From an uncultured Opitutaceae bacterium (GTDB taxonomy: Bacteria > Verrucomicrobiota > Verrucomicrobiia > Opitutales > Opitutaceae), in assembly GCA_937958045.1 (NCBI GenBank), contig CALFXL010000005.1, positions 62,001-126,000 on the forward strand: a DNA stretch of 64,000 nucleotides, read 5' to 3'. Within the stretch, counting starts at the first letter, position 1; each line of letters starts with the position of its first letter. The position numbers were made by a program, and so were the translations under genes. The notes beneath the pieces are model-generated. The model made no database searches. It had not been told where the DNA came from and worked only from the letters and a program-made list of their open reading frames with translations. Shown piece after piece: positions 26,752 through 36,404 of this stretch.

Positions 26752-27633
26752 ATGCTTTCCGACCGGTCCTACATGCGCGACAGCTATGGACGCACGTCCA
26801 CTTCGTTCCTCACGTGGACGTTGTGCGCGCTGACCGCCGGTTTCCTGATTCAAATCGTCTTCGAGCGCGCGTTCGAATCGGCGCACTTCTCGGCGTTTAC
26901 CGGATTGAGTGGCGCGGGCTTGGAAAGCCTCCGTTTTTGGACGGTTCTCACCTACCCGCTCGTACACGCCAATGTCATCCATTGGCTCATCAATCTCGCC
27001 GCTATCTATTTCTTGGGCAAAGAGCTCATTCCACTCTTGGGCGAGCGTCATTTTCTCGGGCTCTCCGCAGGAGCCGCACTGGGAGGCGCTGCGGCCTGGT
27101 TGCCGATTCATTGGAATTCCGGCGACGTCTTGATCGGGGCGACCGCGATCACGTGCGCGCTGCTCGCGCTCTTCGCATGTCTTCACCCCAACCGGCCGAT
27201 GACCTTTTTATTTTTCTTCATCCCGGTGACGTTGAAGCCGAAGTTTGTCGCATGGGCTGTCATTGCAATGAGCCTCCTCGGTCTGCTGGGCAACGAGCTG
27301 GCGGGCAACCGGCTCGGCAGCGACACCGCGCACTCGGCGCATCTAGGCGGCTTGTTGGTCGGTTTTCTTTATTATCGCTGGGTGCATTTGCGGGCGTGGA
27401 AAAATCCCGATGGACGTGCCGAGATCGAGTTGCCGTCCTGGATGAAAAAGAAAGCCAAAGCCCCCGAGCCCGAGCCGCATTTCACGGTGAACATTTCCCC
27501 GCCCACTCGCGAAGATCTCCGCGCGGAGGTCGACCGTATCCTCGACAAAATCAACGACCAAGGATTCGCCGCACTCACGCCACAGGAAAAACGCCTGCTG
27601 GATGACGCGCGCGAGCAATTGAGTCGGCAGTGA
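26752..27633 (+). CDS. rhomboid-fold membrane protein lacking the usual catalytic serine
   Basis: From the ATG at 26752 the protein has 293 residues (305 if a GTG at 26716 is used). About six hydrophobic helices carry rhomboid landmarks: HANVIHWLINLAAIYFLG in the second helix, and HSAHLGGLLVGFLYY in the sixth with the catalytic-type His. The GxSG serine motif of the fourth helix is replaced by GATA (residues 141-144 counted from the GTG), so Thr stands where the nucleophile Ser should be. The C-terminal 60 residues form a small helical domain with REDLRAEVDRILDKINDQG. It may be a non-proteolytic pseudo-rhomboid. Start choice is uncertain. Confidence 0.8.
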   Translation: MLSDRSYMRDSYGRTSTSFLTWTLCALTAGFLIQIVFERAFESAHFSAFTGLSGAGLESLRFWTVLTYPLVHANVIHWLINLAAIYFLGKELIPLLGERHFLGLSAGAALGGAAAWLPIHWNSGDVLIGATAITCALLALFACLHPNRPMTFLFFFIPVTLKPKFVAWAVIAMSLLGLLGNELAGNRLGSDTAHSAHLGGLLVGFLYYRWVHLRAWKNPDGRAEIELPSWMKKKAKAPEPEPHFTVNISPPTREDLRAEVDRILDKINDQGFAALTPQEKRLLDDAREQLSRQ

Positions 27634-27793
27634 TCGTGTGCAGCGCGGCCCGCATCAGGGCGCAATTTCGCACACCGCGAGACTCGCCTTCCGGCAGCGC
27701 CGTCCTGCATCTTTTCTAACAACTGGCACATATTCCGCCTTCTCCCCAGGGTAATCCGAAACAATCCTGCCTCCCTCGCGTCTTTATCCCGCA

Positions 27794-30103
27794 ATGAAAG
27801 TTTTCCGTCGTCTTCTCGCCTGCCTGCTCGCGTTCACTGTCTCGACCGCCGTCTTCGCGGACACGCCCGAGCGCAGTTATCGCAGCGACGTCGCTTTTGA
27901 GCGCGAAGTCACGCAACTCATCCGCCTCCTCGAAGAATATCACTACAACCGCGACGGCGTAAAAGCGTCCGACTACGCGGAAGTGATTCCCGACTTCATG
28001 GCGGAATTCGACGGCATGCGGCTGTTCTTCCTCGAATCCGACAAGGAGGAGTTCATGAAGCGCTGGTCCGCGACTTGGTTGTACAACAACATCTCCAACC
28101 TCGGCCGCATCGATCCCGCATTTGAAATTTTCCGCGTTTACGAAAAACGCGCCACCGAGCGCATCGCGTGGATCCTCGCCGAGCTCGATAAGGACATCGA
28201 CCTCAACACCGACGACACCTACGAGTCCGAACGCTCCAAAGGTCCGTGGCCCGCCGACATGGCCGAAGCCGACGCGCTCTGGCGCAAACGCATCGCTTAC
28301 GAGTTGATCCAAGTGATCCTCGAAAACGAAAAACCCGCCACATCCCTCGCGAAAGCGGACAACTCCACCGACGCCAAGACCTCCGAGGCAACTGCGGAAA
28401 CCACGGCTGCGGTCGAAGAGAAAGAGAAGACCGAAAAACTTTCCCCAATCGACGAAGCCAAACAAACCATCCGCAAGCGCTACGAGCGCCGCCTCAAGAT
28501 GCTCGGCGAAATCGAGAACTTCGAGATCAGCGAGATTTTCCTTTCATCGATCACACGTCTCTACGATCCGCATTCGACCTATTTCTCTGCGGCGACGTTT
28601 GAAGATTTTGGTATTCAGATGCGCCTCCAGTTGCATGGCATCGGCGCGTTGCTCGGCATGGAAGAAGACGTTTGCGTCATCAAAGAGCTCATCGCCGGCG
28701 GTCCCGCCGATCTCGGCAAACAGCTCCGCCCGAACGACAAGATCATGGCCGTCGCCCAAGACCATGGCGAGCCCGTCGAAATCACCGGCATGAAGCTGCG
28801 CAAGATCGTCGATCTCATCCGCGGCAAGAAAGGCACCAAAGTTCGCCTTATCATCAAGCCCGCCGCCGCCACCGATCCTTCGGAGCGCAAAGAAGTCGTG
28901 ATCGTTCGCGATGTCGTAAACCTCAATTCCGCCCGCGCACGCGGCGCCATCCACGACGTGCCCAACGCCAACGGCGGCACCACCCCCATCGGCGTCATCA
29001 CTTTGCCTGCATTCTACGGTCCTGATGGCAGCAGCGCCGGCGGCGAACAAGCCAGCGCCACGCGCGATGTCGCCGAGTTGATCAAGCGACTCGAAGCTGC
29101 CGGCATCCAAGGGCTCGTGCTCGACCTTCGTCAGAATGGCGGCGGTCTCCTCTCCGAAGCCATCGATCTCACCGGCCTCTTCATCAAACAAGGTCCGGTG
29201 GTGCAGGTGAAAAATTTCTACGGCGAGGTCAAAATCGACAGCGATAACGACGCCAACATCGCCTACGCCGGCCCGCTCGCGGTCCTGGTGTCGAAGTTCA
29301 GCGCTTCCGCATCCGAAATCGTCGCCGGCGCTCTGCAAAACTACGGCCGCGCCATCATTGTCGGCGACAGTTCCACGCACGGCAAAGGCAGCGTGCAGCA
29401 ACTCATCGAAATGAAACCGCCGTCGCCTTCGCGACTGTTCGCGCTGACGGCTTCGACGAAGACGGGAGCCGCCAAGCTCACGATTCAAAAATTCTATCTT
29501 CCCGACGGTCACTCCACCCAGCTCAAGGGCGTGGTGCCCGATATCGTTCTTCCCTCGATCGAAGATCTTCTGCCGATCGGCGAAAAAGACCTCAATCGCG
29601 CCCTCGCGTGGGATGAAATCCCCAGCAGCCGCTTCAACGGCCAGCCGCTTTCCCCCACGGTCGTCACGCCGCTGCTCCAAGCAAGCGCCGCGCGTCAGCA
29701 GTCGTTGGAAGAGTTTTCTTATCTCCAGAAAAACATCGATTGGTTCAAAACCAAGCAGGAGCAAAAAGCGGTTCCGATTAACCTCGAAGCGCGTCGCGCC
29801 CAACGCGAAGCCGACCTCGCGTTCCGCAAGGAGATGAAAGAGGAAAAAAACCGCCTTTCTCAGCACGAATTTCCGATGCGCGAATTCACGCTCGGTCCGC
29901 CCACACCGCCGAACATCAAAGCCGAACTCACCGAAGAGGAAATCGCCGCCGGCGAGGAAAGCGAAGAGGACGCCAAGAAACTCGACATCCATCTCCGCGA
30001 AGCGCTGCGCATCGTGAACGACGCGATCGAGCTTGCCGTCCAACCAGACCGCATGTTGACCGACGCGCCGCCGCTGACCGCCAAAGCCGTTAGGCGCAGC
30101 TAA
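27794..30103 (+). CDS. prc: tail-specific periplasmic protease Prc
   Basis: Prc is a periplasmic S41 serine protease that cuts proteins at nonpolar C-termini and processes lipoproteins and murein enzymes. The 769 residues begin with a signal peptide (MKVFRRLLACLLAFTVSTAVFA). A PDZ domain lies around 270-370 (GIGALLGMEEDVCVIKELIAGGPA). The catalytic serine is S505 in SASASE and the lysine is K531 in THGKGSVQQ; the position of E. coli Asp441 is Asn516. The C-terminal region is rich in charged residues with a long helix, like the DUF3340 part of E. coli Prc. An insert rich in Ala, Thr and Glu lies near 185-215. Confidence 0.95.
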   Translation: MKVFRRLLACLLAFTVSTAVFADTPERSYRSDVAFEREVTQLIRLLEEYHYNRDGVKASDYAEVIPDFMAEFDGMRLFFLESDKEEFMKRWSATWLYNNISNLGRIDPAFEIFRVYEKRATERIAWILAELDKDIDLNTDDTYESERSKGPWPADMAEADALWRKRIAYELIQVILENEKPATSLAKADNSTDAKTSEATAETTAAVEEKEKTEKLSPIDEAKQTIRKRYERRLKMLGEIENFEISEIFLSSITRLYDPHSTYFSAATFEDFGIQMRLQLHGIGALLGMEEDVCVIKELIAGGPADLGKQLRPNDKIMAVAQDHGEPVEITGMKLRKIVDLIRGKKGTKVRLIIKPAAATDPSERKEVVIVRDVVNLNSARARGAIHDVPNANGGTTPIGVITLPAFYGPDGSSAGGEQASATRDVAELIKRLEAAGIQGLVLDLRQNGGGLLSEAIDLTGLFIKQGPVVQVKNFYGEVKIDSDNDANIAYAGPLAVLVSKFSASASEIVAGALQNYGRAIIVGDSSTHGKGSVQQLIEMKPPSPSRLFALTASTKTGAAKLTIQKFYLPDGHSTQLKGVVPDIVLPSIEDLLPIGEKDLNRALAWDEIPSSRFNGQPLSPTVVTPLLQASAARQQSLEEFSYLQKNIDWFKTKQEQKAVPINLEARRAQREADLAFRKEMKEEKNRLSQHEFPMREFTLGPPTPPNIKAELTEEEIAAGEESEEDAKKLDIHLREALRIVNDAIELAVQPDRMLTDAPPLTAKAVRRS

Positions 30104-30110
30104 GCGCGAC

Positions 30111-30959
30111 TCACGGCGCCCACGTCAGCACGAATCGATCGCGGCCGGTCAAATCGCGCCGCGATTCGCTGCGCGCAAATCCCGCCGTAGCGCAGGCCTC
30201 CAGGAGTCTCGCGTGTTGCGCGATTCCCGTCTCCATCGCCAGCAATCCGCCCGCGGCGAGAAACGCTCGGGCGCTCGCGATGATGTGCAGAAGATCCGAA
30301 GTGCCTTCTTCCTCTGCCACCAACGCACGGTGCGGTTCAAACGTGCGTACCTCCGGCGTCGCTTGGTCGACTTCTTCCGCGGTGAGATACGGCGGATTCG
30401 CTACGATGACGTCGTAGCGCGCACCGGCGGGCACCGCAGAAAACCAATCCGACGCGAGAAAATCCACACGCTCTGCGATGCCGACCGACGCCGCATTTTC
30501 ACGTGCGAGTGACAACGCTTCTTCGCTTTCATCCACCGCCGTCGCACGCGCTTCAGGATAACGCGCAAGCAGAGCCAGCGCGAGCGCTCCGGTGCCTGTA
30601 CCCAAATCCAGGATACGCGCCGGCGCGGCGCTCAAATTCTCGGTCACAATCTCAACCAAAAGCTCCGTCTCCGGTCGGGGAATCAACGCCCGGCGATCTG
30701 TCTTCAGCTTCAATCCGCTCCACTCCACTTCACCCATCACATACTGCAGCGGCTCACGCGCGGCGCGGCGACGGACCAATGGACGGATTTTTTCCAACTC
30801 CGACTCGGTCAGCAATCGCTCGAACTGCAGATACAACTGCATGCGTTTCAATCCGAGCGCGTGGCCGATCAGCAATTCCGCGTCAAGACGCGGCGTCTCG
30901 ATGCCTTTGCCCGCGAAAAAATCCGTCGTCTTTTTGATGATATCGAGAACGCTCAGCAT
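30111..30959 (-). CDS. prmC: peptide chain release factor glutamine methyltransferase
   Basis: PrmC methylates the glutamine of the GGQ motif of release factors. The 282-residue protein has an N-terminal helical recognition domain with GxxxPRLDAELLIGHALG, the SAM-binding ARILDLGTGTGALALALLA, and the active-site NPPYLTAEE near residue 190 that holds the target glutamine. It lies 3 bp downstream of prfA on the same strand, the pairing seen in many bacteria, so enzyme and substrate are made from one transcript. Its start ATG at 30959 follows the prfA stop directly. Confidence 0.96.
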   Translation of the reverse strand: MLSVLDIIKKTTDFFAGKGIETPRLDAELLIGHALGLKRMQLYLQFERLLTESELEKIRPLVRRRAAREPLQYVMGEVEWSGLKLKTDRRALIPRPETELLVEIVTENLSAAPARILDLGTGTGALALALLARYPEARATAVDESEEALSLARENAASVGIAERVDFLASDWFSAVPAGARYDVIVANPPYLTAEEVDQATPEVRTFEPHRALVAEEEGTSDLLHIIASARAFLAAGGLLAMETGIAQHARLLEACATAGFARSESRRDLTGRDRFVLTWAP

Positions 30960-30962
30960 GGC

Positions 30963-32084
30963 TCAGTCCTCATCGGTCTCCGACCGGCGCGGGCCGGTGT
31001 AGGCCACGCCCGTGAGCTCGGCCAGTTTCTCTTCGAAATCCGCGCGCTGCAGCTCCGCGATGATTTCGCCGATGTCGCCTTCCATCACTTGCGGCAGATT
31101 GTGTGTGGTCAGACCGATGCGATGATCGGTCATGCGATTCTGCGGAAAATTATACGTGCGAATACGTTCGCTGCGTCCGCCCGATCCGATCTGGCTTTTG
31201 CGATGGGCCGCATACTTCGCGTGCTCTTCTTCTTCTTTCATCTTCAACAAACGCGAGCGCAGCACCGTGAGCGCTTTCGCTTTGTTTTTGAGCTGAGAGC
31301 GTTCGTCCGCGCATTGAACCATAAGGCCCGAAGGCTTGTGGAAAATTTGCACCGCGGAGTCGGTCGTATTCACGCCTTGGCCGCCCGGACCACTCGCGCG
31401 GCTCACCATGATTTCGAGATCCTGCGGATCGATCTGCACATCGACTTCCTCCGCTTCGGGCAGCACCGCGACCGTCACCGTCGAGGTGTGAATACGTCCA
31501 TTGGCTTCCGTCAACGGCACGCGCTGCACGCGATGCACGCCGCTTTCGTATTTGAGTTCTTTGTACACGTCCTGACCGGTGATCAGAAAGATGACCTCCT
31601 TGAAACCACCGCGCTCCGACTCGCTTGAGCTCATCGGCTGGATTTTCCAGCCGCGCCCTTCCGCGTATCGCGTGTACATGCGGCAAAGTTCCGCCGCGAA
31701 CAAACTCGCTTCTTCGCCACCGGTGCCGGCGCGGATTTCCATCACGGTGTTACGCGAATCGCTCGGCTCGGGCGGAATCATTCCGCGAAGCACGGCCTGT
31801 TTCAGTTCGTCCGCGCGTTTTTTTAAATCGGGGAGTTCGAGTTCCGCCAACTCCTTCAACTCCGCATCGCCCGTCGGATCTCTCAGCAACGCCTCCGCCT
31901 CTTCGATCTCGCGCAGCGTTTTTTCGTAAGCGCGATGATCCGCGACGAGTTGTTGCAGCTTCTGCTGCTCGCGGGAAATTTCCGCGGCCTTGCGCGGCTG
32001 GTTGTAGAAGGAAGGATCCGCCATCTGAGCATCGAGCTCATCGAGGCGGCGTTGAAAGGGGGAAATTTCGGGCAATCGATCCAT
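30963..32084 (-). CDS. prfA: peptide chain release factor 1
   Basis: RF1 ends translation at UAA and UAG. From the ATG at 32084 the protein has 373 residues. The stop-codon recognition tripeptide is PLT at 190-192 within RVPLTEANGRIHTS, a variant of the PxT motif of RF1 and unlike the SPF of RF2. The peptidyl hydrolysis motif GGQ is at 234-236 in SGPGGQGVNTTDSAV. I preferred this start over one 51 bp upstream because RF1 proteins begin close to the first coiled coil. prmC follows 3 bp later. Confidence 0.97.
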   Translation of the reverse strand: MDRLPEISPFQRRLDELDAQMADPSFYNQPRKAAEISREQQKLQQLVADHRAYEKTLREIEEAEALLRDPTGDAELKELAELELPDLKKRADELKQAVLRGMIPPEPSDSRNTVMEIRAGTGGEEASLFAAELCRMYTRYAEGRGWKIQPMSSSESERGGFKEVIFLITGQDVYKELKYESGVHRVQRVPLTEANGRIHTSTVTVAVLPEAEEVDVQIDPQDLEIMVSRASGPGGQGVNTTDSAVQIFHKPSGLMVQCADERSQLKNKAKALTVLRSRLLKMKEEEEHAKYAAHRKSQIGSGGRSERIRTYNFPQNRMTDHRIGLTTHNLPQVMEGDIGEIIAELQRADFEEKLAELTGVAYTGPRRSETDED

Positions 32085-32193
32085 GGTGGTTGCGTGCTTG
32101 GAGAGAGGCGTCTTCGGATGCAGGGGCCGGTGCATCCATTTGCGAATTGCGCATACCCGGCCAGCGGGCTTGCTTCAGTCCGTTCCGAAAGAC

Positions 32194-32207
32194 GCACCTA
32201 GAGGTGC
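32194..32207 (+). promoter_or_regulatory. hairpin overlapping the ribosome site of the HAD gene
   Basis: GCACCT (32194-32199) pairs perfectly with AGGTGC (32202-32207) with a two-base loop. The right arm contains the only Shine-Dalgarno-like AGAGGTG, nine to ten bases before the ATG at 32217, so folding would hide it. A role in translation control is inference; a 2-base loop is tight, and the stem may open by a pair. Confidence 0.4.
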
Positions 32208-32216
32208 CGATCACTC

Positions 32217-33266
32217 ATGGCTACGACGCTTTTCACTCAGAACATCATCGCCTGCATCTGGGACTTCGACAAGACCCTAATCCCGGAGTACATGCAATCG
32301 CCTCTGTTCCGGCGCTACGGCATCAACGAGGCCAACTTCTGGAACGAGACCAACAATCTCATGGAGCAGTATCGACGCCGTGGATACCAGCTCTCCGGCG
32401 AGATTGCTTACCTCAACCACTTGCTCACCTACGTGCTCTCCGGCGCCATGCCGAAGTTGAGCAATAAAATCCTGCGCGAGTGTGGCGCGGAGATTCGTTT
32501 TTACCCCGGCCTGCCCGACTTCTTTAGCCGCGCCAAACAATTCGTCACCGAGCGCGAGATCTATCGAAAGCACGAGATCCAACTGGAGCACTACATCGTC
32601 AGCACCGGTCTCGCCGAGATGATCCGCGGCAGCGCCATCGCGAAACATGTCGATGGCATCTGGGGCTGCGAGTTCATCGAAAACCCGCTCCAACCCGGCT
32701 TTCTCAAACAAAAGGAATTCGAGCTCTCCGCCGACGCCGTCATCGCGCAGATCGGCATGGTCATCGACAACACGACCAAGACCAAGGCGCTCTTTGAGAT
32801 CAACAAAGGCACCAACAAAAACAGCGCGATCGATGTGAACGCCAACATCGCGCTCGAGGACCGCCGCATCCCGTTTCAAAACATGATCTACATCGCGGAT
32901 GGCCCGAGCGACATCCCGAGTTTTTCCGTCGTGAAGAAAGGCGGCGGCAAAGCCTACGCGGTCTACAACCCGTCGCGCTCCGACGAATTCGCTCAAAACG
33001 ATCGTCTCCGCCAAGTCGGTCGCATCGATCACTACGGTCCCGCGGATTACACGCAAAACAGCAGCACTGCCCAGTGGCTCAAACTGCACATCCAATCCAT
33101 GTGCGATCGCATCGTCGCCGATCGTGAAGCCGCCGTCGCCTCGCGCGTCTCGCGTCCTCCGCGTCACCTCAACGCCACGCCCGAGGAAGAAGCCGCCCGC
33201 GCCGCCAAGACTCCGACGCAATCGTCGCTCTGGAACGAGCCGCCATCCGCAGCGGAGCGCAGCTGA
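32217..33266 (+). CDS. HAD-superfamily hydrolase, unassigned substrate
   Basis: The 349-residue cytosolic protein begins with the HAD nucleophile motif CIWDFDKTLIPEYMQ (near residues 13-27), with two aspartates for phosphoryl transfer and general acid action. The second motif IVSTG and the metal-binding IYIADGPSDIPSFSVVKKGGG follow in order near 125 and 224-243. It is longer than typical HAD phosphatases and has a charged, proline-rich C-terminal tail (about 305-349). It resembles haloacid dehalogenase-like hydrolases of the phosphoserine phosphatase subgroup, but I cannot name its substrate. It diverges from prfA across 132 bp. Confidence 0.85.
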   Translation: MATTLFTQNIIACIWDFDKTLIPEYMQSPLFRRYGINEANFWNETNNLMEQYRRRGYQLSGEIAYLNHLLTYVLSGAMPKLSNKILRECGAEIRFYPGLPDFFSRAKQFVTEREIYRKHEIQLEHYIVSTGLAEMIRGSAIAKHVDGIWGCEFIENPLQPGFLKQKEFELSADAVIAQIGMVIDNTTKTKALFEINKGTNKNSAIDVNANIALEDRRIPFQNMIYIADGPSDIPSFSVVKKGGGKAYAVYNPSRSDEFAQNDRLRQVGRIDHYGPADYTQNSSTAQWLKLHIQSMCDRIVADREAAVASRVSRPPRHLNATPEEEAARAAKTPTQSSLWNEPPSAAERS

Positions 33267-33302
33267 CTCTTCCCTGCAGTCAGGCCTTTTGAGAAAATAA
33301 AA

Positions 33303-33335
33303 GCCGCGCCCCGTTTCGGAGCGCGGCAGTTTTTT
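33303..33335 (+). terminator. terminator between HAD gene and TonB receptor gene
   Basis: GCCGCGC pairs with GCGCGGC, and CCG with CGG inside a TTT loop, followed by CAG and six T. A-rich bases before the stem give a weaker T-tract for the convergent receptor gene, so it may serve both. Confidence 0.9.
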
Positions 33336-33358
33336 CGTACACCCAGCTAACCTACTAC

Positions 33359-36304
33359 CTAGAACGATCCTTTGATACCGGCCATCCAGATGCCTCCGGT
33401 CTTCAGGATACGTTCGAAATTATGCTCACGTTCGAAATAGGTGTAGACGGATTCCTCGTTGAGGATGTTGCGGCCGTCGATGAAGAGCGTGAGTGAGTTC
33501 GTGAGATCGAACTCGAGATTGATGTCCGTCACCAAACGGTCGCGCTGATAGACCTGCACATAGGGCGCGGCATTCGTCCAAGAATCGGTCGCAGCGCTGT
33601 AAGTGCGCGCAGGGTTTTGGAGAAGTTTGCCGACATGGTTCAGGTTTATACGACCGGAGAAGCGCTTATGCTTATACGAGATGCCGCCGTTGGTCATCCG
33701 TTCCGGCGAGCCTGTATTAAACGCCCAGTCGTCGAAAATCACACGCGTGTGGTTGGCGAAGATGCCGAAACCTTTGAGCACACCGGGCAGAAAGGAAAGC
33801 TGCTGCGAATAGTCGATTTCGTAGCCCTTATATCCAGTTGGTGACGATACGTTGACGGGGCCCACCAATTCCCAATTCGCATACTGCGTGTCGCCAGCGT
33901 AACCACTCGGTCCGAGACGCGTGATATTCGCGAACTGGCGATCTTTGATCTCCGCGTCGAAAACCGACAACGACACCACGCCCACAGGTTCAAAATAATA
34001 TTCCACCGACGCGTTAATCGTCCGCGAACGTTCCGGTTTGATATCGGGATTACTCGCCGTGACGCGCTGAGCGGTGGAATCGACATTCGATATACCGGGT
34101 ATCAGATTCGCGATATCCGCACGCGTAATGGCATCGTGATACGATGCGCGGAACTGGAGATCGTGGCTGAATTTATAGGATACGTGGAGATATTTCAGGA
34201 ACTCATCGTAATCGGATCCCCCGGTGATCGGACGACCAGGATTGAAGGAAGCGTCGATACCTTTGCCCGTGCTCTCCGTCGCTTCGTAACGAATACCAGG
34301 CGTGATCTCCCACTTCCCCAATTGGAACGTGTCGGAAAGATACGCCGCGTGGATCTTTTCCTTAAAATCCCAGTTTCCACGGAAGCGCGCGAGCGAGTTA
34401 TTCGCCGTGTTTTCGCGCCAATTTCCGGGATTGGTACGATAGTCTTGATAAAGACGCCACGGGCTGAGCGCGACCCAGTCATTCATATTTCCACCAAAGC
34501 CCCAATCTGCGCGGAAATTCTGATCAACAAAATCAGCCGGACGCAGGTCGTCCGCCGTACCCATGACACCATCGGGGCCGGTCGGATTCGCCGTGAGCAT
34601 ACCCGCACGTTTGACATCCAACACCTTCAGGTTCGTGAGCAAACCGTATTTAATAATCTGCGGCACCGCGAGGCGTGAGAAATCGTGTTTGAAATCGAGG
34701 CGCGCAGTCCACTGCTGATCTTTCGCGCTGCGCTCATGCCAGCCGACCGAGTTGTTATCGAAATTATAGTTCTCGATATTGCGCCAATCCGGACCGCCGA
34801 GCTGCGTAAATGTGAGGTCGGGCGATCCCGCCGACGGACGTGTCATTCGCCACGACACGCCTTGGATCGACGACGAGAAGTCGGTGAAATGCCCGTGCTC
34901 CAAGTTGCCATACCAGTTGCGCGCCCGCGAATAATGCAGACCGAGGTCCACGCTAAAATCATTCTTCGAATAACGGGCGCCTCCGGTGAGCATCGTGGTG
35001 TTGCCCTCCTTCGTCATGAACTGATTGGAGTTCGTTGCGATGCTTCCCGCCGTCACCGTTTGATCGGTCCAAGTTGCACCCGGCTCAACCACCGTGGGGA
35101 AAAGGCTCATCGTACGATTATAGAATCGCGCATTATATGTTGTGTAATCGATACGTCCAAACGCCTGTAGATTTTCGTTCAAACGATAATCGACGCGCAC
35201 GTTGTAGTTGCCGCGTTCAGTGGGCTTGGGACCGTCTTGATACCAGATGCGCGTGTACGTCGGCATCTCGGTCGCGTTGTCGTCGTAATTGGTATTAAAG
35301 GTCGGATTGAAGAACCAGACGTGCTTCTGCGCGGCGAGTGTGTTGCTTAAATTGAAACCGGCGATCACGCCGAGTTTGCCCCCGAGATAAACGTCGGAAA
35401 ACTCGAGGTTCACATTGGGCTGCACCTTGTAATGCTTCTCGTGATCCCAGCCTTCGTCGCGCTCGAGCGTGGCATAATACGAGTTCCACGAGAACGCCGT
35501 CGTGAACCCGATGTGACGCCCCTTGCGGTCAAACGCGCTCTTGGAGCGCAGATTCACCGTGCCGGCAACGCTCGACGGCTGGTCCGGCGTCGGCGCCTTG
35601 GTGAGCTCCACCGTTTCCACACTGGTGATCGAGAGTTGCTCAAATTCGAAGACGCGCCCCGTGCCTACGTTGGACGAGCCGGCGTTGGCCGGCTGCATGC
35701 CGTCAAAGAGCACCATGGCGTACTTCGGATTCAACCCGCGCACGCGCATCGCACGTGTGTCGGCTTCGACATAGTCCATCGCGATGCCGGGCATCAGCTT
35801 GAGGAACTCGCCGACATTTCCCTCGGAAACGCTGCCGATGGCGTCGGCGGAAATCACTTTTTTCAAGTTAACGGAAACGCGCTGAGCCATGATGGCCTTG
35901 GCGTTTCCTTCGCGCGCGCCGGCGACGCGAAACTCCTCGATGTGCACGACCTCCTGATCGAGCCCGACGCCGATATCGGCCTGTATCCGTTCACCGGATA
36001 CGACCGTTACCGTCTTTTGCACGGGCTCAAGACCCGTGTACGTCACGACGAGCGTCACCTCGCCCGCGGGCACATTGGTGAGTTGGAAATAACCTCCCTG
36101 CCCCGCCAAGGTGGAGATGGAAGTGCCCGCGACGGAGACTTGGGCATTACGAAGATATTCTCCCGTCGCTTCGTTGAGAACCCGCCCGGATATCGAACCC
36201 GTTTGCTGGGACTGGGCATGAGCGGATGAAACGGCCAAAGGTACGGCCGGAATGAGCGCGGCAAGAGTCAAAGCGTGCCGCAACGCCAGGTGTTGGTTGT
36301 TCAT
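33359..36304 (-). CDS. large TonB-dependent receptor with carboxypeptidase-like N-terminal domain
   Basis: The 981-residue protein has a signal peptide ending at AHA (residues 28-30), a carboxypeptidase D regulatory-like beta-sandwich (about 36-115; GSISGRVLNEATGEYLRNAQVSV), a plug domain (about 140-260) and a long barrel ending in GGIWMAGIKGSF with the terminal Phe for membrane insertion. This extended layout is common in Bacteroidetes and Opitutaceae receptors for glycans and other large carbon sources. A LacI-family gene is divergently transcribed 115 bp away, supporting sugar-controlled expression. The barrel DNA includes more A/T-rich codons than its neighbours, as often seen in surface receptors. 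Confidence 0.93.
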   Translation of the reverse strand: MNNQHLALRHALTLAALIPAVPLAVSSAHAQSQQTGSISGRVLNEATGEYLRNAQVSVAGTSISTLAGQGGYFQLTNVPAGEVTLVVTYTGLEPVQKTVTVVSGERIQADIGVGLDQEVVHIEEFRVAGAREGNAKAIMAQRVSVNLKKVISADAIGSVSEGNVGEFLKLMPGIAMDYVEADTRAMRVRGLNPKYAMVLFDGMQPANAGSSNVGTGRVFEFEQLSITSVETVELTKAPTPDQPSSVAGTVNLRSKSAFDRKGRHIGFTTAFSWNSYYATLERDEGWDHEKHYKVQPNVNLEFSDVYLGGKLGVIAGFNLSNTLAAQKHVWFFNPTFNTNYDDNATEMPTYTRIWYQDGPKPTERGNYNVRVDYRLNENLQAFGRIDYTTYNARFYNRTMSLFPTVVEPGATWTDQTVTAGSIATNSNQFMTKEGNTTMLTGGARYSKNDFSVDLGLHYSRARNWYGNLEHGHFTDFSSSIQGVSWRMTRPSAGSPDLTFTQLGGPDWRNIENYNFDNNSVGWHERSAKDQQWTARLDFKHDFSRLAVPQIIKYGLLTNLKVLDVKRAGMLTANPTGPDGVMGTADDLRPADFVDQNFRADWGFGGNMNDWVALSPWRLYQDYRTNPGNWRENTANNSLARFRGNWDFKEKIHAAYLSDTFQLGKWEITPGIRYEATESTGKGIDASFNPGRPITGGSDYDEFLKYLHVSYKFSHDLQFRASYHDAITRADIANLIPGISNVDSTAQRVTASNPDIKPERSRTINASVEYYFEPVGVVSLSVFDAEIKDRQFANITRLGPSGYAGDTQYANWELVGPVNVSSPTGYKGYEIDYSQQLSFLPGVLKGFGIFANHTRVIFDDWAFNTGSPERMTNGGISYKHKRFSGRINLNHVGKLLQNPARTYSAATDSWTNAAPYVQVYQRDRLVTDINLEFDLTNSLTLFIDGRNILNEESVYTYFEREHNFERILKTGGIWMAGIKGSF

Positions 36305-36326
36305 CGGTAGGGGTCAGATGAAGGAA

Positions 36327-36342
36327 AGCGCCCCGCGGCGCT
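36327..36342. promoter_or_regulatory. inverted repeat near the TonB receptor start
   Basis: AGCGCC (36327-36332) and GGCGCT (36337-36342) form a perfect dyad around CCGC, 23 bp upstream of the receptor start codon. With a LacI regulator gene across the gap, it is a candidate operator or leader hairpin. Confidence 0.4.
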
Positions 36343-36404
36343 GTTGGTTAGGGAAACCTCTCGCGTACAAATTCGATTGCTCTCGCAACGCGAACGCACG
36401 ATAC

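Noticed and set aside
28544..30043. 499-codon minus-strand frame opposite prc
   Set aside because: Antisense shadow; prc on the plus strand has all catalytic motifs.
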